In this document: in pieces, positions 56,571 to 64,000 of the stretch
How positions within the stretch are numbered: the first letter of the stretch is position 1
Layout: the number at the start of each line of letters is the position of its first letter
Assembly (NCBI RefSeq): GCF_002245495.1
Contig: NZ_NQJF01000007.1
Coordinates: 124,001-188,000 of the forward strand
Origin: Oceanimonas baumannii
GTDB lineage: Bacteria; Pseudomonadota; Gammaproteobacteria; Enterobacterales; Aeromonadaceae
DNA: 64,000 bases
Direction: 5' to 3'
Program-made: the position numbers and the translations under genes
Notes under the pieces: model-generated
The model's database searches: none
What the model was told of the DNA's origin: nothing
The model's input: only the letters and a program-made list of their open reading frames with translations

Positions 56571-57761
56571 ATGTCGTCGGCATTTTATGCTTACTTATCC
56601 GAACAACTGGAAAACACCAAAGCGGAAGGGCTCTACAAAAAGGAACGGGTGATTACTTCGCCGCAGAGTGCCGCTATTCAGGTGGGTGAACAGGAGGTGA
56701 TTAACTTCTGTGCCAACAACTACCTGGGGTTGGCTAATCACCCCTCCCTGGTGGAGGCGGCAAAGCAGGGGCTGCAAAGTCATGGTTTTGGCATGGCCTC
56801 GGTGCGTTTTATCTGTGGTACTCAGGATCTGCACAAGCAGCTGGAAACAGAGCTGTCGTCCTTTCTCGGTATGGAAGATACCATTCTTTATACCTCCTGC
56901 TTTGATGCCAACGCCGGTCTGTTTGAGACCCTTCTGGGTCCGGAAGACGCGATTATTTCCGATGCGCTGAACCATGCATCCATTATTGACGGTGTGCGTC
57001 TGTGTAAAGCCAAACGTTACCGCTATGCCAATAACAACATGGCCGAGCTGGAAAGCCGTTTGCAGCAGGCCGAGGAAGACGGTGCCCGCTTTAAGCTGAT
57101 CGCCACCGACGGCGTTTTTTCCATGGATGGCGTTATTGCCAATCTGAGCGCTATTTGCGATCTGGCCGACAAATACAATGCGCTGGTGATGGTGGACGAC
57201 TCTCATGCCGTCGGCTTTGTGGGTGAGCAGGGCCGGGGTACTCATGAATACTGTGAGGTCATGAACCGGGTCGATATTATTACCGGAACCCTGGGCAAGG
57301 CGCTGGGTGGTGCCTCCGGCGGCTATACTTCGGGCAAAAAAGAGGTGATCGACTGGCTGCGCCAGCGCTCCCGGCCCTACCTGTTCTCCAACTCGGTGGC
57401 CCCTGCCATCGTTGCCGCTTCGATCAGGGTGCTGGAGATGCTGAAAAACGGCGATGACCTGCGACACAAGGTGCGGGAAAACAGTGATTACTTCAGAGCG
57501 GAAATGACCGCTGCCGGCTTTACTCTAGCGGGCAAGGATCACGCCATTATTCCGGTGATGCTGGGTGATGCTGCTCTGGCTTCACAAATGGCTGACAAGT
57601 TGCTGGAAAAAGGGATTTACGTGATCGGCTTTTCCTTCCCGGTGGTGCCCAAGGGACAGGCCCGTATTCGCACCCAGATGTCGGCGGCGCACAGTCGCGA
57701 GCAGCTGGACCGGGCTATTGCAGCCTTTACCGAAGTGGGTCGTGAGCTGGGCGTGATCTGA
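56571..57761 (+). CDS. kbl: Glycine C-acetyltransferase (2-amino-3-ketobutyrate CoA ligase)
   Basis: 396 residues (E. coli 398). PLP enzyme that cleaves 2-amino-3-oxobutanoate with CoA to glycine and acetyl-CoA. The segments [18 protein letters not shown] near 43-60, [19 protein letters not shown] near 205-223 and the PLP lysine in [15 protein letters not shown] near 239-253 are clear. Coupled with tdh 10 bases later for threonine degradation. ATG with GGGAG upstream. Confidence 0.97.
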   Translation: MSSAFYAYLSEQLENTKAEGLYKKERVITSPQSAAIQVGEQEVINFCANNYLGLANHPSLVEAAKQGLQSHGFGMASVRFICGTQDLHKQLETELSSFLGMEDTILYTSCFDANAGLFETLLGPEDAIISDALNHASIIDGVRLCKAKRYRYANNNMAELESRLQQAEEDGARFKLIATDGVFSMDGVIANLSAICDLADKYNALVMVDDSHAVGFVGEQGRGTHEYCEVMNRVDIITGTLGKALGGASGGYTSGKKEVIDWLRQRSRPYLFSNSVAPAIVAASIRVLEMLKNGDDLRHKVRENSDYFRAEMTAAGFTLAGKDHAIIPVMLGDAALASQMADKLLEKGIYVIGFSFPVVPKGQARIRTQMSAAHSREQLDRAIAAFTEVGRELGVI

Positions 57762-57771
57762 GGGAAACACC

Positions 57772-58797
57772 ATGAAAGCATTAGCAAAACTGAAAGCCGA
57801 ACCCGGGATCTGGATGACTGATGTGCCCGAGCCGGAGTTGGGCCACAACGATCTGCTGATTAAAATTCGTAAAACGGCCATCTGCGGTACCGATATCCAT
57901 ATTTATAACTGGGATGACTGGTCGCAAAAGACCATTCCGGTGCCCATGGTGGTCGGTCATGAATACGTGGGTGAAGTGGTGGCCATCGGCCAGGAAGTAC
58001 GTGGCTTCTCCATTGGTGACCGGGTGTCCGGTGAAGGCCATATCACCTGTGGCCATTGCCGTAACTGCCGGGCCGGACGTACTCATTTGTGCCGTAATAC
58101 CGTCGGTGTGGGTGTGAACCGGGAAGGTGCCTTTGCCGAGTATCTGGTGATCCCGGCTTTTAACGCCTTTAAGCTGCCTGATGAAATCTCTGACGATCTG
58201 GCATCCATCTTCGACCCGTTTGGTAACGCGGTACATACTGCGCTGTCGTTCGATCTGGTGGGAGAAGATGTGCTAATCACCGGTGCCGGCCCTATCGGTA
58301 TTATGGCCGCTGCCGTGGCCCGCCATGTGGGTGCGCGTCATGTGGTGATTACCGATGTTAACGACTACCGTCTTGCCCTGGCCCGTGACATGGGTGTCAC
58401 CCGGGCAGTGAATGTGGCGACCGAAAAGCTGGACGATGTGATGGCCGAGCTGGGCATGACCGAGGGCTTTGATGTCGGCCTGGAGATGTCCGGGGTGCCG
58501 GCGGCGTTTCAGGACATGCTGGCCAAAATGAACCATGGTGGCAAGGTAGCCATGCTGGGGATTCCGCCGTCTGATATGGCGATCGACTGGAATCAGGTAA
58601 TCTTTAAAGGGCTGGTGCTCAAGGGTATTTACGGCCGGGAAATGTTTGAAACCTGGTACAAAATGGCCAGCCTTATTCAGTCGGGTCTGGATCTGAGCCC
58701 GATTATCACGCATCACTTTAAGGTGGACGATTTCCAGCAGGGCTTCGACATTATGCGTTCCGGTCAGTCCGGCAAGGTGATCCTCGACTGGCAATAA
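57772..58797 (+). CDS. tdh: L-threonine 3-dehydrogenase
   Basis: 341 residues, the E. coli length. Zinc-dependent NAD enzyme that oxidises threonine to 2-amino-3-oxobutanoate, the Kbl substrate. The catalytic zinc cysteine in [15 protein letters not shown] near 36-50, [10 protein letters not shown] near 61-70, the structural zinc cysteines in [15 protein letters not shown] near 93-107, and the NAD loop [13 protein letters not shown] near 170-182 are intact. Operon kbl-tdh, as in E. coli, next to hldD. Confidence 0.98.
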   Translation: MKALAKLKAEPGIWMTDVPEPELGHNDLLIKIRKTAICGTDIHIYNWDDWSQKTIPVPMVVGHEYVGEVVAIGQEVRGFSIGDRVSGEGHITCGHCRNCRAGRTHLCRNTVGVGVNREGAFAEYLVIPAFNAFKLPDEISDDLASIFDPFGNAVHTALSFDLVGEDVLITGAGPIGIMAAAVARHVGARHVVITDVNDYRLALARDMGVTRAVNVATEKLDDVMAELGMTEGFDVGLEMSGVPAAFQDMLAKMNHGGKVAMLGIPPSDMAIDWNQVIFKGLVLKGIYGREMFETWYKMASLIQSGLDLSPIITHHFKVDDFQQGFDIMRSGQSGKVILDWQ

Positions 58798-58854
58798 GCG
58801 TCCGTTGTGCAGTGACAGCATTTTGCGTTCTGCAACAGCGGTGATCAGAAAAGC

Positions 58855-58884
58855 AAAGGGAGCAGTGTTACAGCCGCTCCCTTT
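58855..58884 (+). terminator. Probable terminator after tdh
   Basis: AAAGGGAGC and GCTCCCTTT form a perfect 9-bp stem with a 12-nt loop, followed by CGTTTCCTTGTTT. It lies 58 bases after the tdh stop and before the convergent Lrp gene. The T-rich tail is interrupted. Confidence 0.6.
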
Positions 58885-58972
58885 CGTTTCCTTGTTTGCA
58901 CATGCGTTGCCTGCTCCGGCAGTTCCCCGTCAATACCACTTCCCTTGCACTCTGCCAACACTCCCGGGTTTT

Positions 58973-59458
58973 CTACGCCAGATGATCCAGCGGCAGGGCG
59001 GTATCGTGCTTGATGCGCCGTAGTACAAAACTGGAGCGAACTCCGGTCACTCCCTCCAGCCGGGTCAGTTTGCCCAGCAAAAACTGCTGATAATGCTCCA
59101 TGTCGCGTACGATCACTTTGAGCTGGTAGTCGGCTTCGGTGCCGGTGATTAGATCACATTCCAACACTTCGGAAAAGCTCAGCACGGCGGCGTCAAAGGC
59201 TTCAAACCGCTCCGGCGTGTGCCGGTCGAGGGAAATATGAATATAGGCCTGCAGGGTCAGCCCCAATCTGGCGGCATCGAGCAGGGTGACGTGATCGGCG
59301 ATCAGGCCGGCGTCTTCCAGTGCTTTTACCCGCCGCGAGCAGGGTGACGGAGACAGTCCCACCCGCTCGGCCAGCTCCAGATTGCTGATGCGGCCGTGGC
59401 GCTGCATCAGGTCAAGTATGCGCCTGTCGGTACGATCCAGTTGTATCAGTTTGCTCAT
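58973..59458 (-). CDS. Lrp/AsnC-family transcriptional regulator
   Basis: 161 residues. N-terminal helix-turn-helix: LDRTDRRILDLMQRHGRISN, then LELAERVGLSPSPCSRRVKALEDAG (about 7-50), and a C-terminal RAM/AsnC ligand domain (about 70-150). Typical length for local Lrp-like regulators of amino-acid genes. It converges on kbl-tdh, so threonine or glycine catabolism is a plausible target. The start is the ATG at 59458; a frame six codons longer is open. Confidence 0.92.
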   Translation of the reverse strand: MSKLIQLDRTDRRILDLMQRHGRISNLELAERVGLSPSPCSRRVKALEDAGLIADHVTLLDAARLGLTLQAYIHISLDRHTPERFEAFDAAVLSFSEVLECDLITGTEADYQLKVIVRDMEHYQQFLLGKLTRLEGVTGVRSSFVLRRIKHDTALPLDHLA

Positions 59459-59762
59459 ACTCACACCCCAAAACAATAATTAACCCTTTATAAGTTTACA
59501 TGGGGTGATTGATTGCTTAAAGGGTGTTTTATAAGGGGTACTTTGCAACCACTCCCCCCGGCTTTGGGGGTACTATGATTTCACCTTAACGGGAACAGCA
59601 GACCGGTATCACCGGACCCTGCCGCCAGCCGGAATATCCTTTCGGTACGCACCACAAGCGCAGTACTTCAAACAGGAGTGCAACAGCGTAGAAAAACGGG
59701 CCACAAGCCCGCCAAGGGCACAAAAAGCCAGCCACTCGGGCTGGCTTTGGTGTTTCTGGTGG
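59459..59762. other. Intergenic region with a possible small RNA
   Basis: 304 bases upstream of the Lrp gene. A plus-strand promoter-like pair, TTGATT and TATAAG (spacer 15), lies around 59510-59537. Downstream are several short hairpins (for example CGGGC-CACAA-GCCCG at 59697-59711) and then the hairpin at 59724-59748. No protein frame is convincing. A transcript of about 200 bases ending at the hairpin is possible, but the whole could also be the 5' and 3' flanks of neighbours. No known RNA family was recognised. Confidence 0.35.
59724..59748 (-). terminator. Terminator after YdeP-like gene (possibly bidirectional)
   Basis: AAAGCCAGCC and GGCTGGCTTT form a perfect 10-bp stem with a 5-nt loop. 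On the minus strand it ends in five T residues, 15 bases after the molybdoenzyme stop. On the plus strand a weaker T-rich tail (TTTGGTGTTTCT) follows. Confidence 0.85.
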
Positions 59763-62054
59763 TCAGATAATTCGTTGATTTTCCTGTTTTCGGATCAGAA
59801 CCGCGATGGACTTGGAGGTGGGAGTGTGGCTGTCGTCACCGGTGCTGTGCAAGGGTACCAGAGGGTTGGTCTCCGGATAATAGGCGGCCACGTTGCCGGC
59901 AGGAATGTCGTAGGCCACCACACGGAAACCACTTACACTGCGCGTCACACCATCATGCCAGAGTGAAATCATTTCCACCTCGTCTCCTTCATGCAGTGCA
60001 CGGCGGCGTATTTCATCCGGGTGCATAAACAGTACCATACGTTGGCCATACACGCCCCGGTAGCGGTCATCCATACCGTAGATGGTGGTGTTGTATTGAT
60101 CGTGTGAACGCAGTGTCTGCAGGATAGACGCTGTTTCGCCATCGGCCTCGGCGGGCAGCAGGTGTGCGGGTAAAGGGCCGCCGGCAAAATTGGCCTTGCC
60201 AGTGGTGGTTTGCCAGATATATTCGGCGGCGGAGTTGCCAAGGTAAAAGCCGCCCGGCTGCTGTAATCGTTCGTTGAATTGTTCAAAGCCGGGAAGAGTG
60301 GCGGCCATGTGATCGCGGATGCGGTTGTAGTCGTCGGCCAGTGCGATCCAGTCTACAGTCTGTCTGCCTAAGACGGCCTGGGCGATTCCTGCGATAATGG
60401 CGGTTTCCGAGCGCTGATGGGGACTGTTAGGCTTGCCCACTCCCTGGGAGGCATGGACCATGCTGAAGGAGTCCTCCACCGTAATAAACTGCGGCCCGGA
60501 TGCCCGGATATCGGTCTCTGTGCGTCCCAGGCAAGGCAGGATCAGCGCTTCCTTGCCGGTCATCAGGTGGCTGCGGTTGAGCTTGGTACTGATCTGTACG
60601 GTCAGGTCACAGTTGGCAAGCGCCTCGGCGGTAACATGGGTGTCGGGGGCGGCGGCAGCAATATTGCCACCCAGTGCAATAAACACTTTTGAATGGCCGT
60701 CGAGCATGGCCTGAATGGCCGCCACGGCGTTATGACCGGGCTGGCGCGGCATGGGGGTGCCAAAATGGTGCTCCAGACGGTCGAGAAAAGCGGTGTCGGG
60801 CTGTTCGTTAATGCCCACGGTGCGGTTGCCTTGTACATTGCTGTGACCGCGTACCGGGCACAGGCCGGCGCCGGGTTTGCCAATCTGGCCGCGTAGCAGC
60901 TGCAGGTTAACGATTTCCCGTATGGTAGCCACCGAGTGCTTGTGTTGGGTAATACCCATGGCCCAGGTACAGATCGCCCGTCTGGCGCCGGCATAGATTT
61001 CGGCTGCTTTGTGAATATCCGTCCGACTCAGGCCCGACTGGTTTTCTATCTGTTGCCAGGAGGTGGCCGCCACATCTGCCATGTAGTCGTCCAGGCCTTG
61101 TGTATGTCTGGTAATAAAATCCCGGTCCAGCAGTCCCTGTTCACCCCGCTCCAGCGCTGCTGCGTCCCACTCCAGTATCAGCTTGGCGATGCCCCGTACC
61201 GCCGCCATATCCCCCCCTAGACGGGGACAAAGGTACAGGCTGGAAATGGACGAGTCTTTGGAGGTCAGCATTTCAGCCGGGCTTTGTGGATCGGCAAACC
61301 GTTCCAGCCCTCTTTCCTTGAGGTTATTAAAGCTGACAATGGCTGTGCCCTGGCGTGATGCATTGCGCAGGCTGTGAAGCATGCGCGGATGATTGGTGCC
61401 CGGGTTCTGACCAAACACAAAAATGGCATCGGACTGCTCAAAGTCCTGTAAAGTTACCGTTCCCTTGCCTACGCCAATGGCCCGGCTGAGGGCCACGCCG
61501 CTGGCTTCGTGACACAGGTTGGAGCAGTCGGGAAAGTTATTGGTACCAAAGAGCCGGCCAAATAACTGGTAAAGATAAGCCGCTTCATTGCTGGCCCGGC
61601 CCGAAGTATAAAGTTCCAGCTGATCCGGGTGTGCCAGCCGGCTCAGGTGACGACCAATCAGGGCAAACGCCTCGTCCCAGGAGATGGGCTCATAGTGGTC
61701 GGTTTCCCGGTTCAGGTACATGGGTTGCTCAATACGTCCCTGATACTCCAGAAAATAATCACTTTGCTGGCGCAGCCGGCTGACCGGGTGCTGTCTGAAA
61801 AAGGCCGGGGTTACTTTGCTGGCTGTGGCTTCCCAACTGATGGCCTTGGCCCCGTTTTCACAAAAGGAAAAGTGTTTTCCCTGCTCGTCGCCCCAGGCAC
61901 AGCCCGGGCAGTCAAAGCCTTTGACCTGGTTGGCGCGCAGCAGATTACGCAGGTTGGCGGCGGGCTTTTTGCTGCCGAGCACGAAGCGGGTGGTGGAGGC
62001 CAGCGCACCCCAGCCCCCGGCGGCACCCTGATAGGGTTTTATTTTTTTACTCAT
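59763..62054 (-). CDS. YdeP/FdhF-family molybdopterin oxidoreductase
   Basis: 763 residues (E. coli YdeP 759). N-terminal cysteines C49 and C52 (FDCPGCAWGD) and C65 fit an altered Fe-S binding region. A candidate molybdenum ligand is C181 in NLCHEASGVAL, matching the U/C-H-x-x-S position of formate dehydrogenase H. The molybdopterin guanine dinucleotide segments IFVFGQNPGTNHPRM, GLCPVRGHSNVQGNRTVG and GVYGQRMVLFMHPDE are present. YdeP is associated with acid resistance in E. coli, but its substrate is not defined. No fdhD or other subunit is adjacent. Divergent from a LysR regulator across 140 bases. Confidence 0.93.
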   Translation of the reverse strand: MSKKIKPYQGAAGGWGALASTTRFVLGSKKPAANLRNLLRANQVKGFDCPGCAWGDEQGKHFSFCENGAKAISWEATASKVTPAFFRQHPVSRLRQQSDYFLEYQGRIEQPMYLNRETDHYEPISWDEAFALIGRHLSRLAHPDQLELYTSGRASNEAAYLYQLFGRLFGTNNFPDCSNLCHEASGVALSRAIGVGKGTVTLQDFEQSDAIFVFGQNPGTNHPRMLHSLRNASRQGTAIVSFNNLKERGLERFADPQSPAEMLTSKDSSISSLYLCPRLGGDMAAVRGIAKLILEWDAAALERGEQGLLDRDFITRHTQGLDDYMADVAATSWQQIENQSGLSRTDIHKAAEIYAGARRAICTWAMGITQHKHSVATIREIVNLQLLRGQIGKPGAGLCPVRGHSNVQGNRTVGINEQPDTAFLDRLEHHFGTPMPRQPGHNAVAAIQAMLDGHSKVFIALGGNIAAAAPDTHVTAEALANCDLTVQISTKLNRSHLMTGKEALILPCLGRTETDIRASGPQFITVEDSFSMVHASQGVGKPNSPHQRSETAIIAGIAQAVLGRQTVDWIALADDYNRIRDHMAATLPGFEQFNERLQQPGGFYLGNSAAEYIWQTTTGKANFAGGPLPAHLLPAEADGETASILQTLRSHDQYNTTIYGMDDRYRGVYGQRMVLFMHPDEIRRRALHEGDEVEMISLWHDGVTRSVSGFRVVAYDIPAGNVAAYYPETNPLVPLHSTGDDSHTPTSKSIAVLIRKQENQRII

Positions 62055-62103
62055 ACGGGAATCCGACTGACGGTTTTATCCCAGTGTAAAGAGGCGGGAT
62101 GTG

Positions 62104-62120
62104 CCTTTCTAATTGAAAGG
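62104..62120. promoter_or_regulatory. Inverted repeat in the YdeP-LysR divergent region
   Basis: CCTTTC-TAATT-GAAAGG is a perfect 6-bp inverted repeat around five bases, 50 bases upstream of the molybdoenzyme start. Position and size fit a LysR-type operator (T-N11-A-like spacing is not exact). Candidate site for the adjacent regulator. Confidence 0.5.
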
Positions 62121-62152
62121 TTCGATGCTCATATAGATATAATTTATCACAT

Positions 62153-62162
62153 ATAAGCTTAT
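62153..62162. promoter_or_regulatory. AT-rich palindrome upstream of LysR gene
   Basis: ATAAGCTTAT is a perfect 10-bp palindrome inside an AT-rich stretch (62130-62170), 33 bases before the LysR ATG. It may be an autoregulatory site, or part of the promoter. Confidence 0.35.
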
Positions 62163-62194
62163 TAATTTTTGGTGTTGATGGAAGGAACGCCGGG

Positions 62195-63082
62195 ATGGAT
62201 ATCAAACAACTTCATTACCTGTGCGCATTGGCGGAACACCGGCATTTTGGCCGGGCGGCTCAGGCTTGCTGTGTGACTCAACCCACGCTGTCGATGCGGT
62301 TACGTCAGCTGGAGCAGGAGCTGGGCGTGGCACTGGTGCGCAGGGGCAAGCAGTTTGAAGGCTTCACCCCGGAAGGAGAGCGGGTGCTGGCCCGGGCTCA
62401 GGGGTTGTTGGGCCAATACAACAACCTGCGGCTGGAAGTGGATGCCATGAAAGGCCGGCTTACCGGCACGGTGCGACTGGGGCTGGTGCCGCTTAGTTGC
62501 ATGGATCTAAGCCCGGTGCTGGCCGGGCTGCGCCACCGGCACCAAGGGGTGGCCTTCGAAATCAATGATATGACGGCGGACGCGATTCTTGACGGCCTTA
62601 ACCAGAATACCCTGGACATTGGCGGCGGCTTTTTCGAGCCTGAAGTGCTGAACCGGTTTGACAGCCTGGCGTTACCTGAGCAGGGGGTGGTGGTGGCCTG
62701 CAGCCCGGACTGGAGCAGGCGTTTGCCGGCACAACCGGAACCTCAGGATCTGCAAGGACTGCCTTTGTGTCTGCCCAAGGCCGGAATGTATTTTCGTCAG
62801 TATCTGGATACCCAGTTTACCAGGCAGGGAATGGTGCTTGAGCCGGTGTTAACCTCTGACTCGGTGTACCGGTTGATGCATTGGGTGCAGGCTGGCCTGG
62901 GATGCGCCCTGGTGCCGGCAGGCAGTGTGTTGTTTCACGGGCTGCCCGGTGTGCACTGCCGGCCTCTGGCTCTGCCTGCAATGGCCCGTATTGGTGCACT
63001 GGTGATGCGGAATGACGGTCGGGCCAGCCTGCTGGCCAGAGGGTTTTTCGCGATGGCCAAAGAAGTGTGGCAGTACCGATAA
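62195..63082 (+). CDS. LysR-family regulator, OxyR-like, next to molybdoenzyme
   Basis: 295 residues. The N-terminal DNA-binding domain MDIKQLHYLCALAEHRHFGR and AAQACCVTQPTLSMRLRQLEQELG (about 1-44) matches the OxyR/CynR branch. The effector domain covers about 88-290. It reads divergently from the YdeP-like gene and probably controls it; the pairing of such regulators with FdhF/YdeP-type genes is common. It has several cysteines (for example two in QACCVTQ near 25-26), but OxyR's redox cysteine pair is not evident. Confidence 0.92.
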   Translation: MDIKQLHYLCALAEHRHFGRAAQACCVTQPTLSMRLRQLEQELGVALVRRGKQFEGFTPEGERVLARAQGLLGQYNNLRLEVDAMKGRLTGTVRLGLVPLSCMDLSPVLAGLRHRHQGVAFEINDMTADAILDGLNQNTLDIGGGFFEPEVLNRFDSLALPEQGVVVACSPDWSRRLPAQPEPQDLQGLPLCLPKAGMYFRQYLDTQFTRQGMVLEPVLTSDSVYRLMHWVQAGLGCALVPAGSVLFHGLPGVHCRPLALPAMARIGALVMRNDGRASLLARGFFAMAKEVWQYR

Positions 63083-63224
63083 GTTGCGCGGACTCATGCA
63101 GGATACTGTATGCTTGAATTTTAGCCAGTGCTGAAGAATGCTTGGACAGTTTTGGGGCATCGGTGAGCGCATCGTGTGGCGTTGTGTTCGTCAAAGGTAA
63201 ATCATATTCAGGGTAGTCAGGAAT

Positions 63225-64000
63225 ATGCGAACGCAGAAAAAAAAAGAAGAGATATCCGGCGAGATGAACGGAGCGTACAACAGCGATACTGACGAATGGC
63301 GCCGTTTATGTACACGCTCGGCAGCAATAACTGGTGCCAGCCGGGTCTGTTTTGTGTTTTTTTTTCACCATGCCAGTGTTGTCGCCGCTGTTTTGGGACC
63401 GCGCTTCAAAGGCTGGCAGGATAAACACTTCCTTGCCCTGTGGCGACAGCAACGGTTTTACTGCCCTCTGACCAGCCATGAATTGCAGCTCGATGGCCGT
63501 TGTGGGTATCTGGCCGTGCCTGTTATACGCAAACATATTCGCGGCCTGCTGTTGCTGGAGTTTGATGTGCCAGAGCCATCATTGACTGCGATGGCCAGAG
63601 AGCAGCTGGATCTGCTTGCGGAACATGCTGCCCTGCTTTGGCAGGAGCAGGAACTGGAAGCGCAGTTGCAGGATGAGGATATTTCATCCGGTCGCTTTAT
63701 GAACAGGTTAAAGTCGCTGTTTCTGCGGGTTCCGGTGCTTATCAACGGTTTTGATACCGCAGGGCGCTGCATTTTATGGAATAACGAGTGTGAGCGGGTG
63801 TTTGGCTGGAGTTTCGAGGAGCTGGAGCACCAGGCGGCCCCCATTGAAATATTTTATCCCGATGCGGAAGAGCGACAGCGGGTAATTGGTACCTTCAGGG
63901 AAGTGCATGGTACCGAATTCAGAGAGTGGCACCCTGTAGACAGAAACGGGCATCGGCTGACAACACTGTGGGCCAATATTATGTTACCCAATGGCGACAT
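63225..64000 (+). CDS. PAS-domain sensory protein, 5' part only (runs off the window)
   Basis: 258 codons open to the window end, no stop. Residues about 1-15 are basic. Residues about 30-150 look GAF-like, with LWRQQRFYCPLTSHELQLDG and a hydrophobic RGLLLLEFDVP stretch. Residues about 170-258 form a PAS domain: PVLINGFDTAGRCILWNNEC, then GWSFEELEHQ and HPVDRNGHRLTTLWANI. The output domain lies beyond the window; a GGDEF or histidine kinase is likely but unseen. The start is the ATG at 63225, with a CAGGAA site. Odd: runs of nine A (63237-63245) and nine T (63357-63365) lie inside the first 50 codons. It follows the LysR gene by 142 bases. Confidence 0.75.
   Translation, partial: MRTQKKKEEISGEMNGAYNSDTDEWRRLCTRSAAITGASRVCFVFFFHHASVVAAVLGPRFKGWQDKHFLALWRQQRFYCPLTSHELQLDGRCGYLAVPVIRKHIRGLLLLEFDVPEPSLTAMAREQLDLLAEHAALLWQEQELEAQLQDEDISSGRFMNRLKSLFLRVPVLINGFDTAGRCILWNNECERVFGWSFEELEHQAAPIEIFYPDAEERQRVIGTFREVHGTEFREWHPVDRNGHRLTTLWANIMLPNGD

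Overview
The window looks like a chromosomal segment of a gammaproteobacterium, most plausibly of the Aeromonadales (an Oceanimonas/Oceanisphaera/Zobellella-like marine bacterium). Gene order and protein sequences follow the Escherichia coli 'waa superlocus' (hldD, waaF, waaA, coaD, mutM, rpmGB, radC, coaBC, dut, slmA, pyrE, rph, yicC, gmk, rpoZ, spoT). This is mixed with GGDEF/PAS signalling genes and TRAP-type receptors typical of free-living marine species. The taxonomic call is inference; no rRNA gene, tRNA gene, CRISPR array, prophage or insertion sequence was seen.

Layout. 1-5300: prlC, a GGDEF-EAL gene, and rsmJ overlapping it. 5300-8560 (minus): a complete five-gene cytochrome bd operon, cydP-cydA-cydB-cydX-ybgE. 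Its promoter region carries two FNR-like boxes and is shared with a divergent persulfide-dioxygenase-like metallohydrolase. 9600-22200: mostly single genes: an MCP, a COG0523 GTPase under a Zur-like box, acuI, an EamA exporter, a LysR regulator, a universal stress protein, a K+ channel, a METTL25-like methyltransferase, a YhiN-like flavoprotein, a stand-alone TrpB and an aldo/keto reductase. 22300-26350: a small HMA-like protein and an operon pairing a TRAP-type periplasmic receptor with a membrane PAS-GGDEF protein. 26360-30780: murQ-anmK peptidoglycan recycling, an EVE protein, yigL and pldB. 30880-34040: gmk, rpoZ and spoT in E. coli order. 34390-45280: a GT32 glycosyltransferase, yicC, rph, pyrE, mscS, slmA, dut, coaBC, radC, rpmBG, mutM, coaD and a GT9 gene. 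45250-55660: LPS inner core and outer core, including waaC-like, kdkA, waaA, waaF, hldD, a visibly AT-rich block of three saccharide genes, and a GT4-polysaccharide deacetylase fusion. 55800-59460: a TetR regulator, kbl-tdh and an Lrp-type regulator. 59760-64000: a YdeP-type molybdoenzyme with a divergent LysR regulator, then the 5' part of a PAS sensory protein cut by the window edge.

How the genes work together. hldD, the heptosyltransferases, waaA and kdkA build a Kdo/heptose core. The presence of kdkA suggests that a single Kdo is phosphorylated, as in Haemophilus and Vibrio. The AT-rich genes and the fusion protein would add strain-specific outer-core sugars. The cyd operon and FNR boxes point to micro-oxic respiration, and the YdeP-like enzyme adds another possible redox function. 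Three genes (2167, 23785 and the edge gene at 63225) and the MCP indicate heavy investment in signal transduction.

The strongest candidates for something little described are the receptor-diguanylate cyclase operon (22763-26355), the GT4-NodB fusion in the core locus, and the mini-hairpin repeat element upstream of coaD. I found no clear evidence of a wholly new defence or mobile system.
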